NCBI GenBank assembly: GCA_003217895.1
Contig: QHMS01000259.1
Span: forward strand, 1-32,178
Direction: 5' to 3'
DNA from: Verrucomicrobiota bacterium
GTDB taxonomy: Bacteria; Verrucomicrobiota; Verrucomicrobiia; Chthoniobacterales; UBA10450
DNA: 32,178 nt
A program made the position numbers and the translations under genes. Below, in pieces: positions 14,535 to 23,445 of the stretch. Numbering within the stretch: the stretch's first letter is position 1; each line of letters begins with the position of its first letter. The notes beneath the pieces are model-generated. The model was not told the DNA's origin and made no database searches. It saw only the letters and a program-made list of their open reading frames with translations.

Positions 14535-15005
14535 CTATTCTTCCGTTTCTGATTCCGGCCTCAGTCCCTCTTCCTCCATCTTGCGCAAGACGTCGCTCAT
14601 ATCGTCCACTTCATCCCAGACGTCCTGACTGACATAAATGGGCGCCTTCTGCTGAGTAGCCATGGCAATGCAATCGCTCGGTCGCCCATCGAGCTCGATA
14701 ATCTTTTTCTGCTGCAACTCGTTTTGGACCCGGATGATGACCCGCGCGTAGTAGGTGGCATTTTTCAGATCATTGATAATGACTCGGTCAACCCTTGCGC
14801 CGAGAGCGGTCATCAAATGCGCTATCAGATCGTGAGTGAGCGGCCGCTCCTTGGTGATCTGACGCATGAACATGGTGATCGCGCTGCCCACCGTTTGATC
14901 GACGTAGATGATGAACACTTTCTCGTCATTGCCAATAAACACCGCGCACCCGCCGCTTGTCGGCAACACTGCCCGCACCTGCACCTCGATCACCGTTTTG
15001 TTCAC
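14535..15005 (-). CDS. Bifunctional nuclease family protein (DUF151/BFN)
   Basis: This 156-residue protein belongs to the DUF151/BFN family, some members of which have nuclease activity. The conserved block ELDGRPSDCIAMATQQKAPI and a preceding VDQTVGSAITMF segment are typical. The protein starts with GTG (15003-15005) giving MNKTVIEVQVRAVLP; the conserved N-terminal strand begins there, so the GTG was accepted although the upstream sequence has no strong Shine-Dalgarno. The C-terminal ~25 residues are very acidic. It is a single gene between the convergent ptsI and the divergent speA, and its function in this organism is unknown. Confidence 0.88.
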   Translation of the reverse strand: MNKTVIEVQVRAVLPTSGGCAVFIGNDEKVFIIYVDQTVGSAITMFMRQITKERPLTHDLIAHLMTALGARVDRVIINDLKNATYYARVIIRVQNELQQKKIIELDGRPSDCIAMATQQKAPIYVSQDVWDEVDDMSDVLRKMEEEGLRPESETEE

Positions 15006-15147
15006 AAGCGAACGTTATCCGCAGCGAAATGAAAAACAAGCGGTGCACTTTATCCATCCCATAGGTCGCATAGGACAGTGAGTAATGTGAAAATTTTGGT
15101 GGCGCGGGCTTGAATGTTCGACGCGCTGATTGAATATGCGTTCTGTC

Positions 15148-15166
15148 GTTACCGCGGCCGCGTAAC
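15148..15166. promoter_or_regulatory. Near-palindrome in the speA leader
   Basis: GTTACCGCGGCCGCGTAAC is a palindrome interrupted by one extra C and ends eight bases before the speA ATG. It could be an operator or a leader structure in the 169-base region between the divergent DUF151 and speA genes. The rest of that region shows no recognisable motif. The site may be chance. Confidence 0.3.
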
Positions 15167-15174
15167 GAATTGAA

Positions 15175-17232
15175 ATGAAAACCGAGTGGGACCTTGAGTC
15201 CGCCATTGCCACATACAACGTGGACGGATGGAGCGGGGGTTATTTTACTGTCAATAGCTCCGGCAACGTCGAAGCAAGGCCGTTGCAAGATAACGGTGGC
15301 TCCATCGACATCCTGGCAGTGGTGAATGAGGCGCGCGAGAGAAACCTCGGTTTTCCATTGCTGATTCGGTTTCAGGATTTGCTTCGGCACCGCGTCGAAG
15401 CAATTAACCGCGCATTTCAAAGCGCGATATCTGAGTTTGGTTATCGCAATGAGTATCGAGGCGTTTTTCCGATCAAAGTCAACCAGCTGCGCGAGGTGAT
15501 AGAGGAAATCGTCGATGCAGGAGAACAATTTCATTTTGGCCTCGAAGCGGGCAGCAAACCGGAGCTGGTTGCTGCGCTTGCCATGCAGAAAGACCCTGAA
15601 AGTTTGATCATCTGCAACGGTTACAAAGATCCCGCTTTCATTCGCATCGCGCTGCTTGGTCGCAAACTTGGCAAAAGGGTCATCATCGTCGTCGAAAAGC
15701 TGGAAGAGCTGGAACAGATCATTCGCGCGTCAAAAGAAGTCGGCCTCGAGCCATACATTGGTATTCGCGCTCGCTTGTATAGCAAAGGCTCTGGGAAATG
15801 GTCCCCGAGCGGCGGCGAGAACGCGAAATTCGGCCTCGACACCACCAATCTCGTGGCTGCCAGTCAGATGTTGAAAGAAGCCGGTCTGACTCAGTGCCTA
15901 AAACTCCTTCATTTCCATGTCGGCTCGCAGGTGCCGGACATTTCAACGATCAAACGCGCTGTGCGCGAAGGGGCGCGCTATTACGCAAAGCTTTGCAAAC
16001 TCGGGCATCAACTCGGGTATCTCGATGTCGGCGGCGGTCTCGGCGTGGATTACGATGGATCGCGCAGTGATTTCGATAGCTCGACAAATTATTCTCTCCA
16101 GGAATACGCCAATGACGTGGTCTGGAATATCATGGACGTGTGCGATTCCGAAGGGGTCGCGCATCCCATCATTGTGAGCGAAAGCGGTCGCGCCATTGTC
16201 GCGCACCATTCGGTGCTCGTGTTGGAGGCATTTAGCGCCATCGAAAAAACTGCGCCGAAGCTCAAGGTCGAAGCCGGCGAAAAAGATCACAAACTGGTGG
16301 GCGACATCCTCGACGTAAAACAGCGCTTAAGGCGCGGAAATCGCCTCGAGAGTTTGCACGATATTCAACAGATAAAGGAAGAAGCGCAGCAAACGTTCGA
16401 TCTCGGCCTGCTCGATCTCGAATCGAAGGCGAAAATCGACACCGTTTACTGGCAAGTCGCGCATCAAATTGTAAACATGCATCGCGGCCTGCGTTATGTG
16501 CCCGACGAAGTCAAGAACCTCGAAGTTACCCTGGCCGATCAATTCATTTGCAACTTCTCTGTGTTCCAATCGCTGCTCGATCACTGGGCGCTCGGTCAAC
16601 TTTTCCCGATCATGCCGATCCATCGGCTCACTACGCCGCCAGACCGACACGGCACGATAGTGGACATCACATGCGACTCCGACGGCAAAGTTTCCAAATT
16701 CATTGATCTCCAGGACGTGAAGGAAACGTTGCCGCTCCATCGCATCCCGCCTGGCGAGATGTATTACATCGGCGTGTTCATGGTCGGGGCCTATCAGGAT
16801 ATCATGGGCGACCTCCACAATTTGTTCGGCCGCGTCACCGAGGTGCATGTCTTCCTCGATCCCGACGAAGAATCGGGCTGGTACATCGAGGAAGTGATCG
16901 AGGGCAGCACCATCGGCGAAGTGCTCGCCATGACGCAGTGGGACAAAGTCGAATTAATGCGGCTCCTCAAAGCCCAGGTCGATGCCGCCATCAAAACCGA
17001 TCGACTCAAACCAAACGATGCGATGAAGCTTCTTTCGGACTACGAGCGGTTCCTCCGTTCTGGAGTCGCTGACGTTTCCGGCGCGTGGGAAGCAAACGTT
17101 CCGTGGAACTTGTCATTCCGAGCGAAGTCGAGGAATGGAGCGAGTGGGACAAGCGACATAGACGGTTGCGCCGCGACGGTAGCGGCGAGAGAGTCGGGAG
17201 ACGAACGAGTCAATCTCTCGATGCCAAAATGA
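15175..17232 (+). CDS. speA: Biosynthetic arginine decarboxylase
   Basis: SpeA decarboxylates arginine to agmatine for polyamine synthesis. The 685-residue PLP enzyme has the fold III lysine in [10 protein letters not shown] (Lys101), the HFHVGSQ motif, the glycine-rich phosphate loop [14 protein letters not shown], and the second-site [13 protein letters not shown]. Core sequence ends near residue 645 with VPWNL. The last ~40 residues (about 646-685) are Arg/Ser/Gly-rich and are encoded by a dispersed repeat (17111-17233), not by family sequence. The stop TGA at 17230-17232 overlaps the asnS ATG. The tail may be harmless, but it means the original stop was lost or displaced by the repeat. 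The ATG at 15175 has only a weak Shine-Dalgarno. Confidence 0.94.
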   Translation: MKTEWDLESAIATYNVDGWSGGYFTVNSSGNVEARPLQDNGGSIDILAVVNEARERNLGFPLLIRFQDLLRHRVEAINRAFQSAISEFGYRNEYRGVFPIKVNQLREVIEEIVDAGEQFHFGLEAGSKPELVAALAMQKDPESLIICNGYKDPAFIRIALLGRKLGKRVIIVVEKLEELEQIIRASKEVGLEPYIGIRARLYSKGSGKWSPSGGENAKFGLDTTNLVAASQMLKEAGLTQCLKLLHFHVGSQVPDISTIKRAVREGARYYAKLCKLGHQLGYLDVGGGLGVDYDGSRSDFDSSTNYSLQEYANDVVWNIMDVCDSEGVAHPIIVSESGRAIVAHHSVLVLEAFSAIEKTAPKLKVEAGEKDHKLVGDILDVKQRLRRGNRLESLHDIQQIKEEAQQTFDLGLLDLESKAKIDTVYWQVAHQIVNMHRGLRYVPDEVKNLEVTLADQFICNFSVFQSLLDHWALGQLFPIMPIHRLTTPPDRHGTIVDITCDSDGKVSKFIDLQDVKETLPLHRIPPGEMYYIGVFMVGAYQDIMGDLHNLFGRVTEVHVFLDPDEESGWYIEEVIEGSTIGEVLAMTQWDKVELMRLLKAQVDAAIKTDRLKPNDAMKLLSDYERFLRSGVADVSGAWEANVPWNLSFRAKSRNGASGTSDIDGCAATVAARESGDERVNLSMPK

Positions 17233-17233
17233 C
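17111..17233. repeat. TCATTCCGAG-type repeat, translated as SpeA tail
   Basis: It begins TGTCATTCCGAGCGAAGTCG and ends in ...TCTCGATGCCAAAATGACG, the degenerate inverse of a GTCATTTTGGCATCGAGA end. The interior contains CGCCGCGACGGTAGCGGCG, itself nearly palindromic. The reading frame of speA continues through the element, and the asnS start codon lies in its last bases. Confidence 0.65.
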
Positions 17234-18626
17234 GTATCTTTCTCCAACCCCCATAAAAGACGCATTGCGAAGTAATGCGCCGATCGATGCGGTTCGTCTG
17301 CAGGGCTGGGTGCGGACACGACGTGATTCCAAAGATTTTTCATTCATCGAGCTGAACGATGGCTCGTCATTGCGCAACCTTCAGATCATCGCGCGAAACA
17401 CGCTATCGAATTACGCGGACGTTCAACGGCTTACAACCGGCGCTTCAATTGCCGTGAGCGGCGCATTGGTTGCTTCGCAGGGCAAAGGACAAAAATGGGA
17501 ACTAGTTGCGGACAAAATCGAGGTCATCGGGACTGCGGAAGATTCCTACCCCCTTCAGAAAAAGGGGCACACGCCTGAATTTCTCCGCGAAATCGCTCAT
17601 CTCCGGCCCCGCTCAAATCTGTTTAGCAGCATTCTTCGTGTGCGCAGCCGGCTCGCGTTTGCCGTGCACGAGTTTTTTCAGGACCGCGGCTTCATTTATG
17701 TCCACACGCCCATTATCACCGGCAGCGATTGCGAGGGAGCAGGAGAATTGTTTCGCGTTACGACTCTCGATCCAGCGGCCGCCGAATCGCGAACGACGGA
17801 CGGCGAGATCGATTACAAGAAAGATTTTTTCGCCCGGCCGACTTACTTGACCGTGAGTGGTCAGCTCGAAGCGGAAGCCCTCGCTCTGGCCTTGTCGAAA
17901 GTCTATACGTTCGGCCCGACGTTTCGGGCCGAGAACTCAAACACGTCGCGACATGCGAGCGAATTCTGGATGATCGAGCCGGAGATGGCGTTTTGCGATT
18001 TGAACGGCAACATGACCCTCGCCGAAGAGTTTGTGAAATATCTGATTGCGGATGCCAGAAAGCATTGCCCCGACGAGATGGAACTCTTCGCAAAATTCGT
18101 GGACAAGGAGTTACTCGTGCGAATTGATTTCGTTGTTGAGCGGCCATTCCAACGGATTACCTACAGCGACGCTGTCGATCTTCTCAAGAAAAGCGGCGAG
18201 AAATTCGAGTTCCCGATTGATTACGGGTTAAACCTGCAATCGGAGCACGAGCGCTGGCTCACCGAAAAACATTTCAAATGTCCGGTCACGGTTTTCAATT
18301 TTCCGAAGGAGATTAAGCCGTTCTACATGCGTTTGAACGAGGATGGAAAAACGGTGGCGGCGATGGATTTGCTCGTGCCTGGGATCGGCGAAATCGTCGG
18401 CGGCAGTCAGCGCGAAGAGCGGCTCGAAGTGTTGCAAGAAAACATGCGCCGGCACGATATGGTTCCTGCGGATTACAAATGGTATCTCGATCTTCGCCGC
18501 TATGGCACGGCGCCACATTCCGGGTTCGGCCTCGGCTTCGAACGGATGTTGATGTTCATCACCGGCGTCCCGAATATCCGCGATGTGATCCCCTTCGCGC
18601 GCACGCCGGGCAGCGCTGAGTTCTGA
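17229..18626 (+). CDS. asnS: Asparaginyl-tRNA synthetase
   Basis: This 465-residue class IIb aminoacyl-tRNA synthetase charges tRNA-Asn. The OB-fold anticodon domain begins with [19 protein letters not shown]. The catalytic domain contains [42 protein letters not shown] (motif 2) and [12 protein letters not shown] (motif 3), ending in [19 protein letters not shown] and the closing RTPG.AEF are AsnRS rather than AspRS features. I chose ATG 17229 because the OB-fold starts about 30 residues later, as in relatives, and it overlaps the speA stop (ATGA). A longer frame to 17085 would encode repeat sequence and overlap speA. With AsnRS present, GatCAB (gatB, downstream) would be needed mainly for Gln-tRNA. 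Confidence 0.96.
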   Translation: MTYLSPTPIKDALRSNAPIDAVRLQGWVRTRRDSKDFSFIELNDGSSLRNLQIIARNTLSNYADVQRLTTGASIAVSGALVASQGKGQKWELVADKIEVIGTAEDSYPLQKKGHTPEFLREIAHLRPRSNLFSSILRVRSRLAFAVHEFFQDRGFIYVHTPIITGSDCEGAGELFRVTTLDPAAAESRTTDGEIDYKKDFFARPTYLTVSGQLEAEALALALSKVYTFGPTFRAENSNTSRHASEFWMIEPEMAFCDLNGNMTLAEEFVKYLIADARKHCPDEMELFAKFVDKELLVRIDFVVERPFQRITYSDAVDLLKKSGEKFEFPIDYGLNLQSEHERWLTEKHFKCPVTVFNFPKEIKPFYMRLNEDGKTVAAMDLLVPGIGEIVGGSQREERLEVLQENMRRHDMVPADYKWYLDLRRYGTAPHSGFGLGFERMLMFITGVPNIRDVIPFARTPGSAEF

Positions 18627-18627
18627 T

Positions 18628-18685
18628 GTAGCGCAGGCGTCCGGCTTGCGGCAAATTTAGAGCGCAAGCCGGAGGCATGCGCTAC
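18628..18685. repeat. GTAGCGCA...TGCGCTAC inverted repeat
   Basis: A 23-base left arm (18628-18650) and right arm (18663-18685) are inverses with two mismatches around a 12-base AT-rich centre. It lies between the convergent asnS and lipoprotein genes, two bases after the asnS stop, and may form a strong hairpin in both transcripts. Same general family as the TGTAGGGCG elements. Confidence 0.65.
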
Positions 18686-18689
18686 TTCA

Positions 18690-19025
18690 TCACCGCCGCG
18701 TTTCTTTTATTCGGGTGAACTCGAGCTTGGAGCCGCCCGGCTCCTGCAGCAGCAGATGGTCGCCGGAGACACTTATCACATAAACTGTTGTAGCGAATGG
18801 CGTCTCAATCTTAATTCGATCCTGGTCGCCGAATTTGTACCTACCACTCGCGTCACCCAAAAGAATAGCACCATTTGATTTGAACTCCCAAACCGTTGCC
18901 TCGGAACCAGACATGCGCCATTTGCCAACGATGTTGCTATTCCCGCAGGCGGCTATCGCAAACGCCAAGAGCGCTGATGCGATGATTCTCAACGCAGACT
19001 TCGACTGAGAAAACCGGATTCGCAT
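18690..19025 (-). CDS. Small putative lipoprotein, unknown function
   Basis: This 111-residue protein has a basic start, a hydrophobic stretch, and a lipobox AIAAC with Cys27, so it is probably a lipoprotein. The mature part begins with a GKWRMSGSEATVWEF segment, then GRYKFGDQDRIKIE, a small beta-barrel-like pattern often seen in secreted proteins of unknown function. The start and stop are clear (ATG near 19023-19025; TGA at 18690-18692). It lies 58 bases downstream of rpsA on the same strand. I do not recognise a specific family. Confidence 0.72.
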   Translation of the reverse strand: MRIRFSQSKSALRIIASALLAFAIAACGNSNIVGKWRMSGSEATVWEFKSNGAILLGDASGRYKFGDQDRIKIETPFATTVYVISVSGDHLLLQEPGGSKLEFTRIKETRR

Positions 19026-19083
19026 GGAGCTCCGGCTTGATTTTGCTCAGAGTGTTTGTTGCGGGCGAGAAAAAAGTCGGCCC

Positions 19084-20820
19084 TTATTTTTTCTTGGACT
19101 CGCGCTTTGGTTCCTTTGAGTCCGTTGCTTCCTTGCGCGCTTTTCTCGATTCCCCGGGGCGATATTCTTCCTGCTCGGCGGCGGCGAAAGCTTTTTCCAG
19201 ACCGACCATGTCTTCGCCGGGCCGGAGCGTATCGAAGGACTCCACTTCTTTGCGCAGTTGCTCTTCAGAATAATTGGCGGCTTTGATGGACAGTCCGATT
19301 CGGCGCTCGATCTTGTCCACTTTGATGACGCGCGCTTCGACTTCCTGTCCCACCTTGAGGACATCTTTCACTTTCGTGACGTGATCTTCGCTCAATTGCG
19401 AGATGTGCACCAAGCCGTCGATATCATCCTGTAGTTGGACGAACGCGCCGAAGCTGGCGAGCTTGGTAACTTTACCTTTCACGAGATCGCCAATCTTGTA
19501 TTTCTCGTCAATGGTCTTCCACGGGTCTTCGGTCAGTTGTTTAATCCCAAGACTTATCCGCTGATTCACCTTGTCGATGTCGATAACCACGGCCTCGATT
19601 TCGTCGCCCTTCTTAAACATTTCGCTGGGATGATTGATCTTGCGGGTCCAGCTCAAATCGGACACGTGAATCATGCCGTCAATGCCTTCCTCCAGTTCCA
19701 CGAACGCGCCATAGGCGGTCATGTTGCGAATCTTACCTTTAACCTTGCTGCCGATGGTAAACTTCTTCTCGATTTCATCCCACGGATTGGGCTCGAGCTG
19801 GCGCAGGCCCAGTGAAATTTTCTGTTCCTCTTTGTTTACGCCGAGCACAGCGGCTTCCACTTCCTGGCCGACGCTTAGAATATCTGAAGGCCGCATAATC
19901 CGTTTCGTCCATGAAAGTTCGGAGACGTGGATGAGGCCTTCTACGCCTTCTTCAATCTCAACAAATGCGCCGTAGGGAACAAGATTGGTAATCCTGCCTC
20001 TAATGCGCTGACCGGCCGGAAAACGCTCCTCGATTTGGTCCCACGGATTTTTCTGGGTTTGCTTCAGTCCCAAGGAGACGCGCTCTTTTTCCTTGTTGAT
20101 GTCCAGCACGACGACTTCCAACTGCTGCCCGACCTTCAATAACTCGCTGGGATGCCCGAGCCGACCCCAAGTCATATCGGTGACGTGTAGCAAACCATCC
20201 ATGCCGTCGAGATCGATGAATGCGCCGAAGTCGGTAATGTTTTTCACGTTGCCGGTTACGCGGTCGCCTACGTTCACGCCTTCCATGAATTTTTGGCGTT
20301 TTTCGCTGCGCTCCTGCTCGATTACCTCGCGCCGGCTGAGCACCACGTTTTTGCGGTCGTCATTGACCTTGACGATTTTGAAGTCGTAGGCGTTGCCAAC
20401 GAATTGCTGCAAATCCTTTGGCGGAACGACGTCAATCTGCGACGCCGGCAAAAACGCCTCAACGCCGATGTTCACCATGAGGCCGCCTTTGACCACCGAT
20501 TTCACCTTGCCCTTGATCAGGCCGTCACCTTGGAAAACACTGACGATTTTGTTCCAGTTTTGGCGGTAGGCGGCTTTCTCCTTCGAAAGAACGACCATGC
20601 CTTCTTCGTTCTCCAGCCGCTCCAGGAGCACCTCCACCTCGTCGCCGACTTCTAGCGAATCGGCATCCTCAAATTCGGTCAACGGAATAACGCCCTCGGA
20701 TTTGTACTTGATATCGACCAGGACTTCGCGCGGGCGAATCTCCAAAATTGTTCCCTTGACGATGCTTCCTTCGCGGAAGTCCTTCATCGCCTTCGGCATC
20801 ACGTCCTGCATTTGCACCAT
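19084..20820 (-). CDS. rpsA: 30S ribosomal protein S1
   Basis: S1 binds mRNA and helps load it on the 30S subunit. The 578-residue protein contains six S1 OB-fold repeats at about residues 18-80, 98-163, 184-253, 269-340, 356-427 and 443-513. Repeats 3-6 are the most regular, each with a GAFV/GAFI and a G(L/M)(I/V/L)H(V/I)S or similar motif, such as YGAFVEIEEGVEGLIHVSEL. The C-terminal 60 residues are rich in Lys, Glu and Arg. The ATG at 20818-20820 has AAGGAG about 12 bases upstream. A candidate promoter lies about 75 bases upstream of the ATG, giving a leader long enough for S1 autoregulation, but I see no specific structure. Confidence 0.97.
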   Translation of the reverse strand: MVQMQDVMPKAMKDFREGSIVKGTILEIRPREVLVDIKYKSEGVIPLTEFEDADSLEVGDEVEVLLERLENEEGMVVLSKEKAAYRQNWNKIVSVFQGDGLIKGKVKSVVKGGLMVNIGVEAFLPASQIDVVPPKDLQQFVGNAYDFKIVKVNDDRKNVVLSRREVIEQERSEKRQKFMEGVNVGDRVTGNVKNITDFGAFIDLDGMDGLLHVTDMTWGRLGHPSELLKVGQQLEVVVLDINKEKERVSLGLKQTQKNPWDQIEERFPAGQRIRGRITNLVPYGAFVEIEEGVEGLIHVSELSWTKRIMRPSDILSVGQEVEAAVLGVNKEEQKISLGLRQLEPNPWDEIEKKFTIGSKVKGKIRNMTAYGAFVELEEGIDGMIHVSDLSWTRKINHPSEMFKKGDEIEAVVIDIDKVNQRISLGIKQLTEDPWKTIDEKYKIGDLVKGKVTKLASFGAFVQLQDDIDGLVHISQLSEDHVTKVKDVLKVGQEVEARVIKVDKIERRIGLSIKAANYSEEQLRKEVESFDTLRPGEDMVGLEKAFAAAEQEEYRPGESRKARKEATDSKEPKRESKKK

Positions 20821-20898
20821 AATAAATAAGGCTCCTTGGGCCTTTACGCTGTCGCGGCGATCTATGACCGCCGAAAATTCCGCGAAAAACGGAGTGCC

Positions 20899-20927
20899 AC
20901 AGTAGCCAGATTGACGGCTGAGGTCAA
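20899..20927 (-). promoter_or_regulatory. Putative sigma-70-type promoter of rpsA
   Basis: Read on the minus strand, TTGACC (20922-20927) is followed after 17 bases by TACTGT (20899-20904). The start would be near 20892, leaving about a 70-base leader before the rpsA ATG. The -35 box is good (five of six), the -10 box weak. Confidence 0.4.
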
Positions 20928-21359
20928 ACGGTTGGTGATGGAATCTTGTACGGCGACGAATTGTCCATCGTGTCGATCATCGGGATCATTCTTCTCATCG
21001 GCATCGTGAAAAAGAATGCGATCATGATGGTCGATTTTGCGCTCGAGGCCGAGCGCCATCAAGGCCTCAGTCCTGAAGATTCAATTTATCAGGCATGCCT
21101 TGTTCGCTTTCGTCCGATCATGATGACGACAATTGCGGCGATGTTTGGCGCGTTGCCGCTCGCAATCGGAATGGGCGTTGGCAGTGAACTGCGGAAACCG
21201 CTTGGCGTCGCCATCGTCGGAGGGCTTATCGTTTCCCAAATCCTCACTCTGTACAGTACGCCGGTAATTTATCTCTGGCTCGACCAGCTCAGGCAGCGCC
21301 GAAAGCACAAACAGCGAGCGGGTTACCTGGCTGAAGTTCCATCGGCGGCTCCCGCGTAA
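20920..21359 (+). pseudogene. Remnant of RND-family efflux transporter (C-terminal end)
   Basis: From about 20946 the frame encodes 137 residues starting [55 protein letters not shown] and [20 protein letters not shown], ending at TAA 21357-21359. This is the distinctive last membrane region of RND multidrug efflux pumps (AcrB/MdtB/MdtC type), including the PIMMTT and VGGL motifs. The normal protein is about 1,030 residues; roughly 900 are missing. In frame upstream, a stop occurs at 20919-20921, and the only start is a TTG without a Shine-Dalgarno. The fragment starts inside the rpsA promoter area, so a deletion or rearrangement joined the two. It is probably a decayed gene rather than a small functional protein. 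Confidence 0.82.
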
Positions 21360-21423
21360 GCGCCTGCGCTCAGGCAGTGTCCTAGTTTCCGAATCCGGAC
21401 ACTACCGCGTGCGTTACCGTGTT

Positions 21424-21472
21424 GCACGCTTGGCGTTGAGCGTTGAGCGTTTCCCCTTTATGCTTGGGAAAC
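21424..21472. repeat. GCGTTGAGCGTTGAGCGTT repeats and a 7-bp hairpin
   Basis: Two GCGTTGAGC direct units are followed by GTTTCCC (21449-21455) and its perfect inverse GGGAAAC (21466-21472). The right arm covers GGGAA, the probable Shine-Dalgarno of the thioredoxin-like gene starting at 21476. The preceding bases 21360-21423 contain GCGCCTGCGCTCAGGC-like sequence and nothing I recognise. Confidence 0.4.
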
Positions 21473-21475
21473 AAC

Positions 21476-21985
21476 ATGTGGAGAGTCCGATTCCCGATAT
21501 TCGTAGTACTACTCGCGGCAGCTTCACTGCGCGCCGAATCTCCGGCTGAACAAAAAGTCATCGGCGCGATCAAAACGCCGGACCTTACGGTCGTGCATTT
21601 GTGGGCGCCCTGGTGCTCGAACTGCCAGGCTGAACTTAAAAGCGGCGGGTGGACCAAAATCATTAACGAAAATCCGAATGTGAAATTTTATTTCGTTTCG
21701 GTTTGGGATGATGGCCAGGAGGGACGCGCGATGCTGAAAAAATTCGGCATTGCCGATCAGCCGAACGTGACAATCCTTGCGGACCCACGTCCGCGTCGTG
21801 GTGAGAACAAGATCAAACAATTCTCTGGTCTGCCGCTCTCGTGGATCCCGACAACTTGGATTTACAAGGGCGGCGATCTCCGTTACGCATTGAACTACGG
21901 CGAAGTTCGTTTCCCTGTGCTTCAACAATTTCTCGCAGACAGCGAGTCGGAATGGTCGCACAAAGGCGAACCCTCTACCGAGTAG
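21476..21985 (+). CDS. Secreted thioredoxin-like protein
   Basis: This 169-residue protein starts with a signal sequence, RFPIFVVLLAAASLRAES, and contains a thioredoxin active site in LWAPWCSNCQAELK (CSNC). A WIPTTWIYKGGDL segment toward the end provides the cis-Pro region. The overall length and the APWC..C motif suggest a TlpA/ResA-like periplasmic thiol oxidoreductase. The ATG at 21476 was chosen; a TTG 11 codons upstream falls in the repeat. The stop is six bases before the cystathionine beta-synthase ATG, so the genes probably share a transcript, although a periplasmic thioredoxin has no evident metabolic link with cysteine synthesis. Confidence 0.82.
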   Translation: MWRVRFPIFVVLLAAASLRAESPAEQKVIGAIKTPDLTVVHLWAPWCSNCQAELKSGGWTKIINENPNVKFYFVSVWDDGQEGRAMLKKFGIADQPNVTILADPRPRRGENKIKQFSGLPLSWIPTTWIYKGGDLRYALNYGEVRFPVLQQFLADSESEWSHKGEPSTE

Positions 21986-21991
21986 GCTTTC

Positions 21992-23434
21992 ATGGACGAT
22001 ACTTCTGCAGCGCCGTTGATTGAGCAGATTAAACCGCCCGCGATTCTGTCGCTCATTGGCGACACACCGCTGGTGGAGGTGACGCAATTCGACACGGGCT
22101 CGTGTCAGCTTTTTCTCAAACTTGAAAATCAAAACCCCGGCGGCTCGATCAAGGACCGCATCGCGCTCTCGATGATCGAAGCGGCGGAGGAGGAGGGGAA
22201 ATTGCAACCCGGTGGCACAGTTGTAGAGGCCACAGCAGGCAATACCGGCCTGGGGCTTGCGCTCGTTGCCGGCGCCAAAGGCTATCGCGTCCTGCTGGTG
22301 ATACCGGATAAGATGTCGCAGGAAAAAATCTCCCACGTAAGAGCGCTCGGAGCCGAAGTGCGGATCACACGATCTGATGTCACCCGCGGTCATCCGGAAT
22401 ATTACCAGGACGTGGCCGCGCGACTCGCCGAAGAAATTCCAGGCGCCTTTTACGTGAATCAGTTTGGCAATCCGGCGAATCCGCTGGCGCACGAGCGCAC
22501 AACGGGTCCCGAAATTTGGGAGCAAATGCGGCACGATGTTGATGCTGTTGTTGTGGGAGTTGGTTCGGGCGGAACGCTCACCGGGCTTGGGCGCTTCTTC
22601 AATCGTGTGAAGCCACGTCGCGGAATCGAAATGATCCTGGCCGACCCGACCGGCTCCGTTTTGTACGAGTACGTCAAGATGGGCAAGCTGGTCGAATCGG
22701 GAAGCTGGGCGGTGGAGGGCATTGGCGAAGATTTCATTCCGGAAATTGCCGACATGTCATTGGTCACAGATGCCTTTGAGATTGATGACGCAGAAAGTTT
22801 TGCAACCGCGCGTGACCTTTTGCACAAGGAAGGAATCTTCGGCGGTTCATCTACCGGAACGCTTGTCGCCGGTGCGCTGCGATATTGCCGGCAGCAAACA
22901 AAACCAAAACGTGTGGTCACCCTCGTTCCCGACACCGGCAATAAGTATCTCTCAAAAATGTACAACGACTTCTGGATGGCCGAGCAGGGATTTATTCACC
23001 GGCCGCCACACGGCGATTTGAGCGATTTGATTTCGCACCGATACGAAGCAGGCGAAGTGATCACGGTCGGGCCGGACGATTCGCTGCTCACAGCGTTCAA
23101 GCGGATGCGCGGGTCGGACGTCTCGCAGCTTCCGGTCGTCGATAAGAACGGACGCGCCATCGGCATTATCGACGAATCTGATCTCCTGGTCAGGGTGCAC
23201 CGCGACACATCGCACTTCAATGATCCGGTAGAAAAAGCGATGACCGACCGGTTAGAAACGTTGCCGCCGGACACGAAAATCAAAGACTTGCTGGATGTAT
23301 TTGACCGCGGGCGGGTCGCTATTGTGATGAATGACGACAAATTTCTCGGGCTGATTACGCGCACCGACTTGCTTTCTTACCTCCGGCTTCACATGCCGAA
23401 ATCGGCGACGCCCCTGGAACGAGAGTTTGTCTAG
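21992..23434 (+). CDS. Cystathionine beta-synthase with C-terminal CBS-domain pair
   Basis: This 480-residue protein joins a fold-type II PLP catalytic domain to a pair of CBS domains. The PLP lysine is in NPGGSIKDRIAL (Lys54); the phosphate loop is GSGGTLTG, and TAGNTGLGLA binds the substrate carboxylate. The CBS modules cover about residues 354-410 and 415-475 (DSLLTAFKRMRGSDVSQLPVV, and PVEKAMTDRLETLPPDTKI). The domain order is that of cystathionine beta-synthase, which makes cystathionine from serine and homocysteine. Cysteine synthase (CysK/CysM-like) with added CBS domains is the alternative. The next gene encodes a cystathionine gamma-lyase or synthase, which favours a transsulfuration pair. 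Confidence 0.9.
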   Translation: MDDTSAAPLIEQIKPPAILSLIGDTPLVEVTQFDTGSCQLFLKLENQNPGGSIKDRIALSMIEAAEEEGKLQPGGTVVEATAGNTGLGLALVAGAKGYRVLLVIPDKMSQEKISHVRALGAEVRITRSDVTRGHPEYYQDVAARLAEEIPGAFYVNQFGNPANPLAHERTTGPEIWEQMRHDVDAVVVGVGSGGTLTGLGRFFNRVKPRRGIEMILADPTGSVLYEYVKMGKLVESGSWAVEGIGEDFIPEIADMSLVTDAFEIDDAESFATARDLLHKEGIFGGSSTGTLVAGALRYCRQQTKPKRVVTLVPDTGNKYLSKMYNDFWMAEQGFIHRPPHGDLSDLISHRYEAGEVITVGPDDSLLTAFKRMRGSDVSQLPVVDKNGRAIGIIDESDLLVRVHRDTSHFNDPVEKAMTDRLETLPPDTKIKDLLDVFDRGRVAIVMNDDKFLGLITRTDLLSYLRLHMPKSATPLEREFV

Positions 23435-23445
23435 CGCATCCGAAC

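Noticed and set aside
15006-15174. tRNA, riboswitch or small RNA in the DUF151-speA gap
   Set aside because: No cloverleaf, conserved aptamer motif or terminator could be recognised; only a near-palindrome at 15148-15166 is noted.
14926-15534. 202-residue minus-strand frame covering the DUF151 start and the speA 5' end
   Set aside because: It is antisense to speA motifs and has no domain; it is a shadow frame.
17085-17228. 48-codon upstream extension of asnS
   Set aside because: It overlaps speA in another frame and encodes repeat sequence; the OB-fold of AsnRS begins only after the ATG at 17229.
19026-19083. Terminator between rpsA and the lipoprotein gene
   Set aside because: A GGGC...GCCC pairing near a T-run can be drawn on the minus strand, but the T-run lies in the loop and the stem is only four pairs.
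20946-21359. A small independent membrane protein
   Set aside because: The sequence is clearly the end of an RND pump and only a TTG without a Shine-Dalgarno precedes it, so a pseudogene is the better reading.
21524-22534. 336-residue open frame on the minus strand opposite the thioredoxin and cystathionine beta-synthase genes
   Set aside because: It has no recognisable domain and is fully antisense to two genes with strong motifs. Long antisense frames are expected at this GC content.
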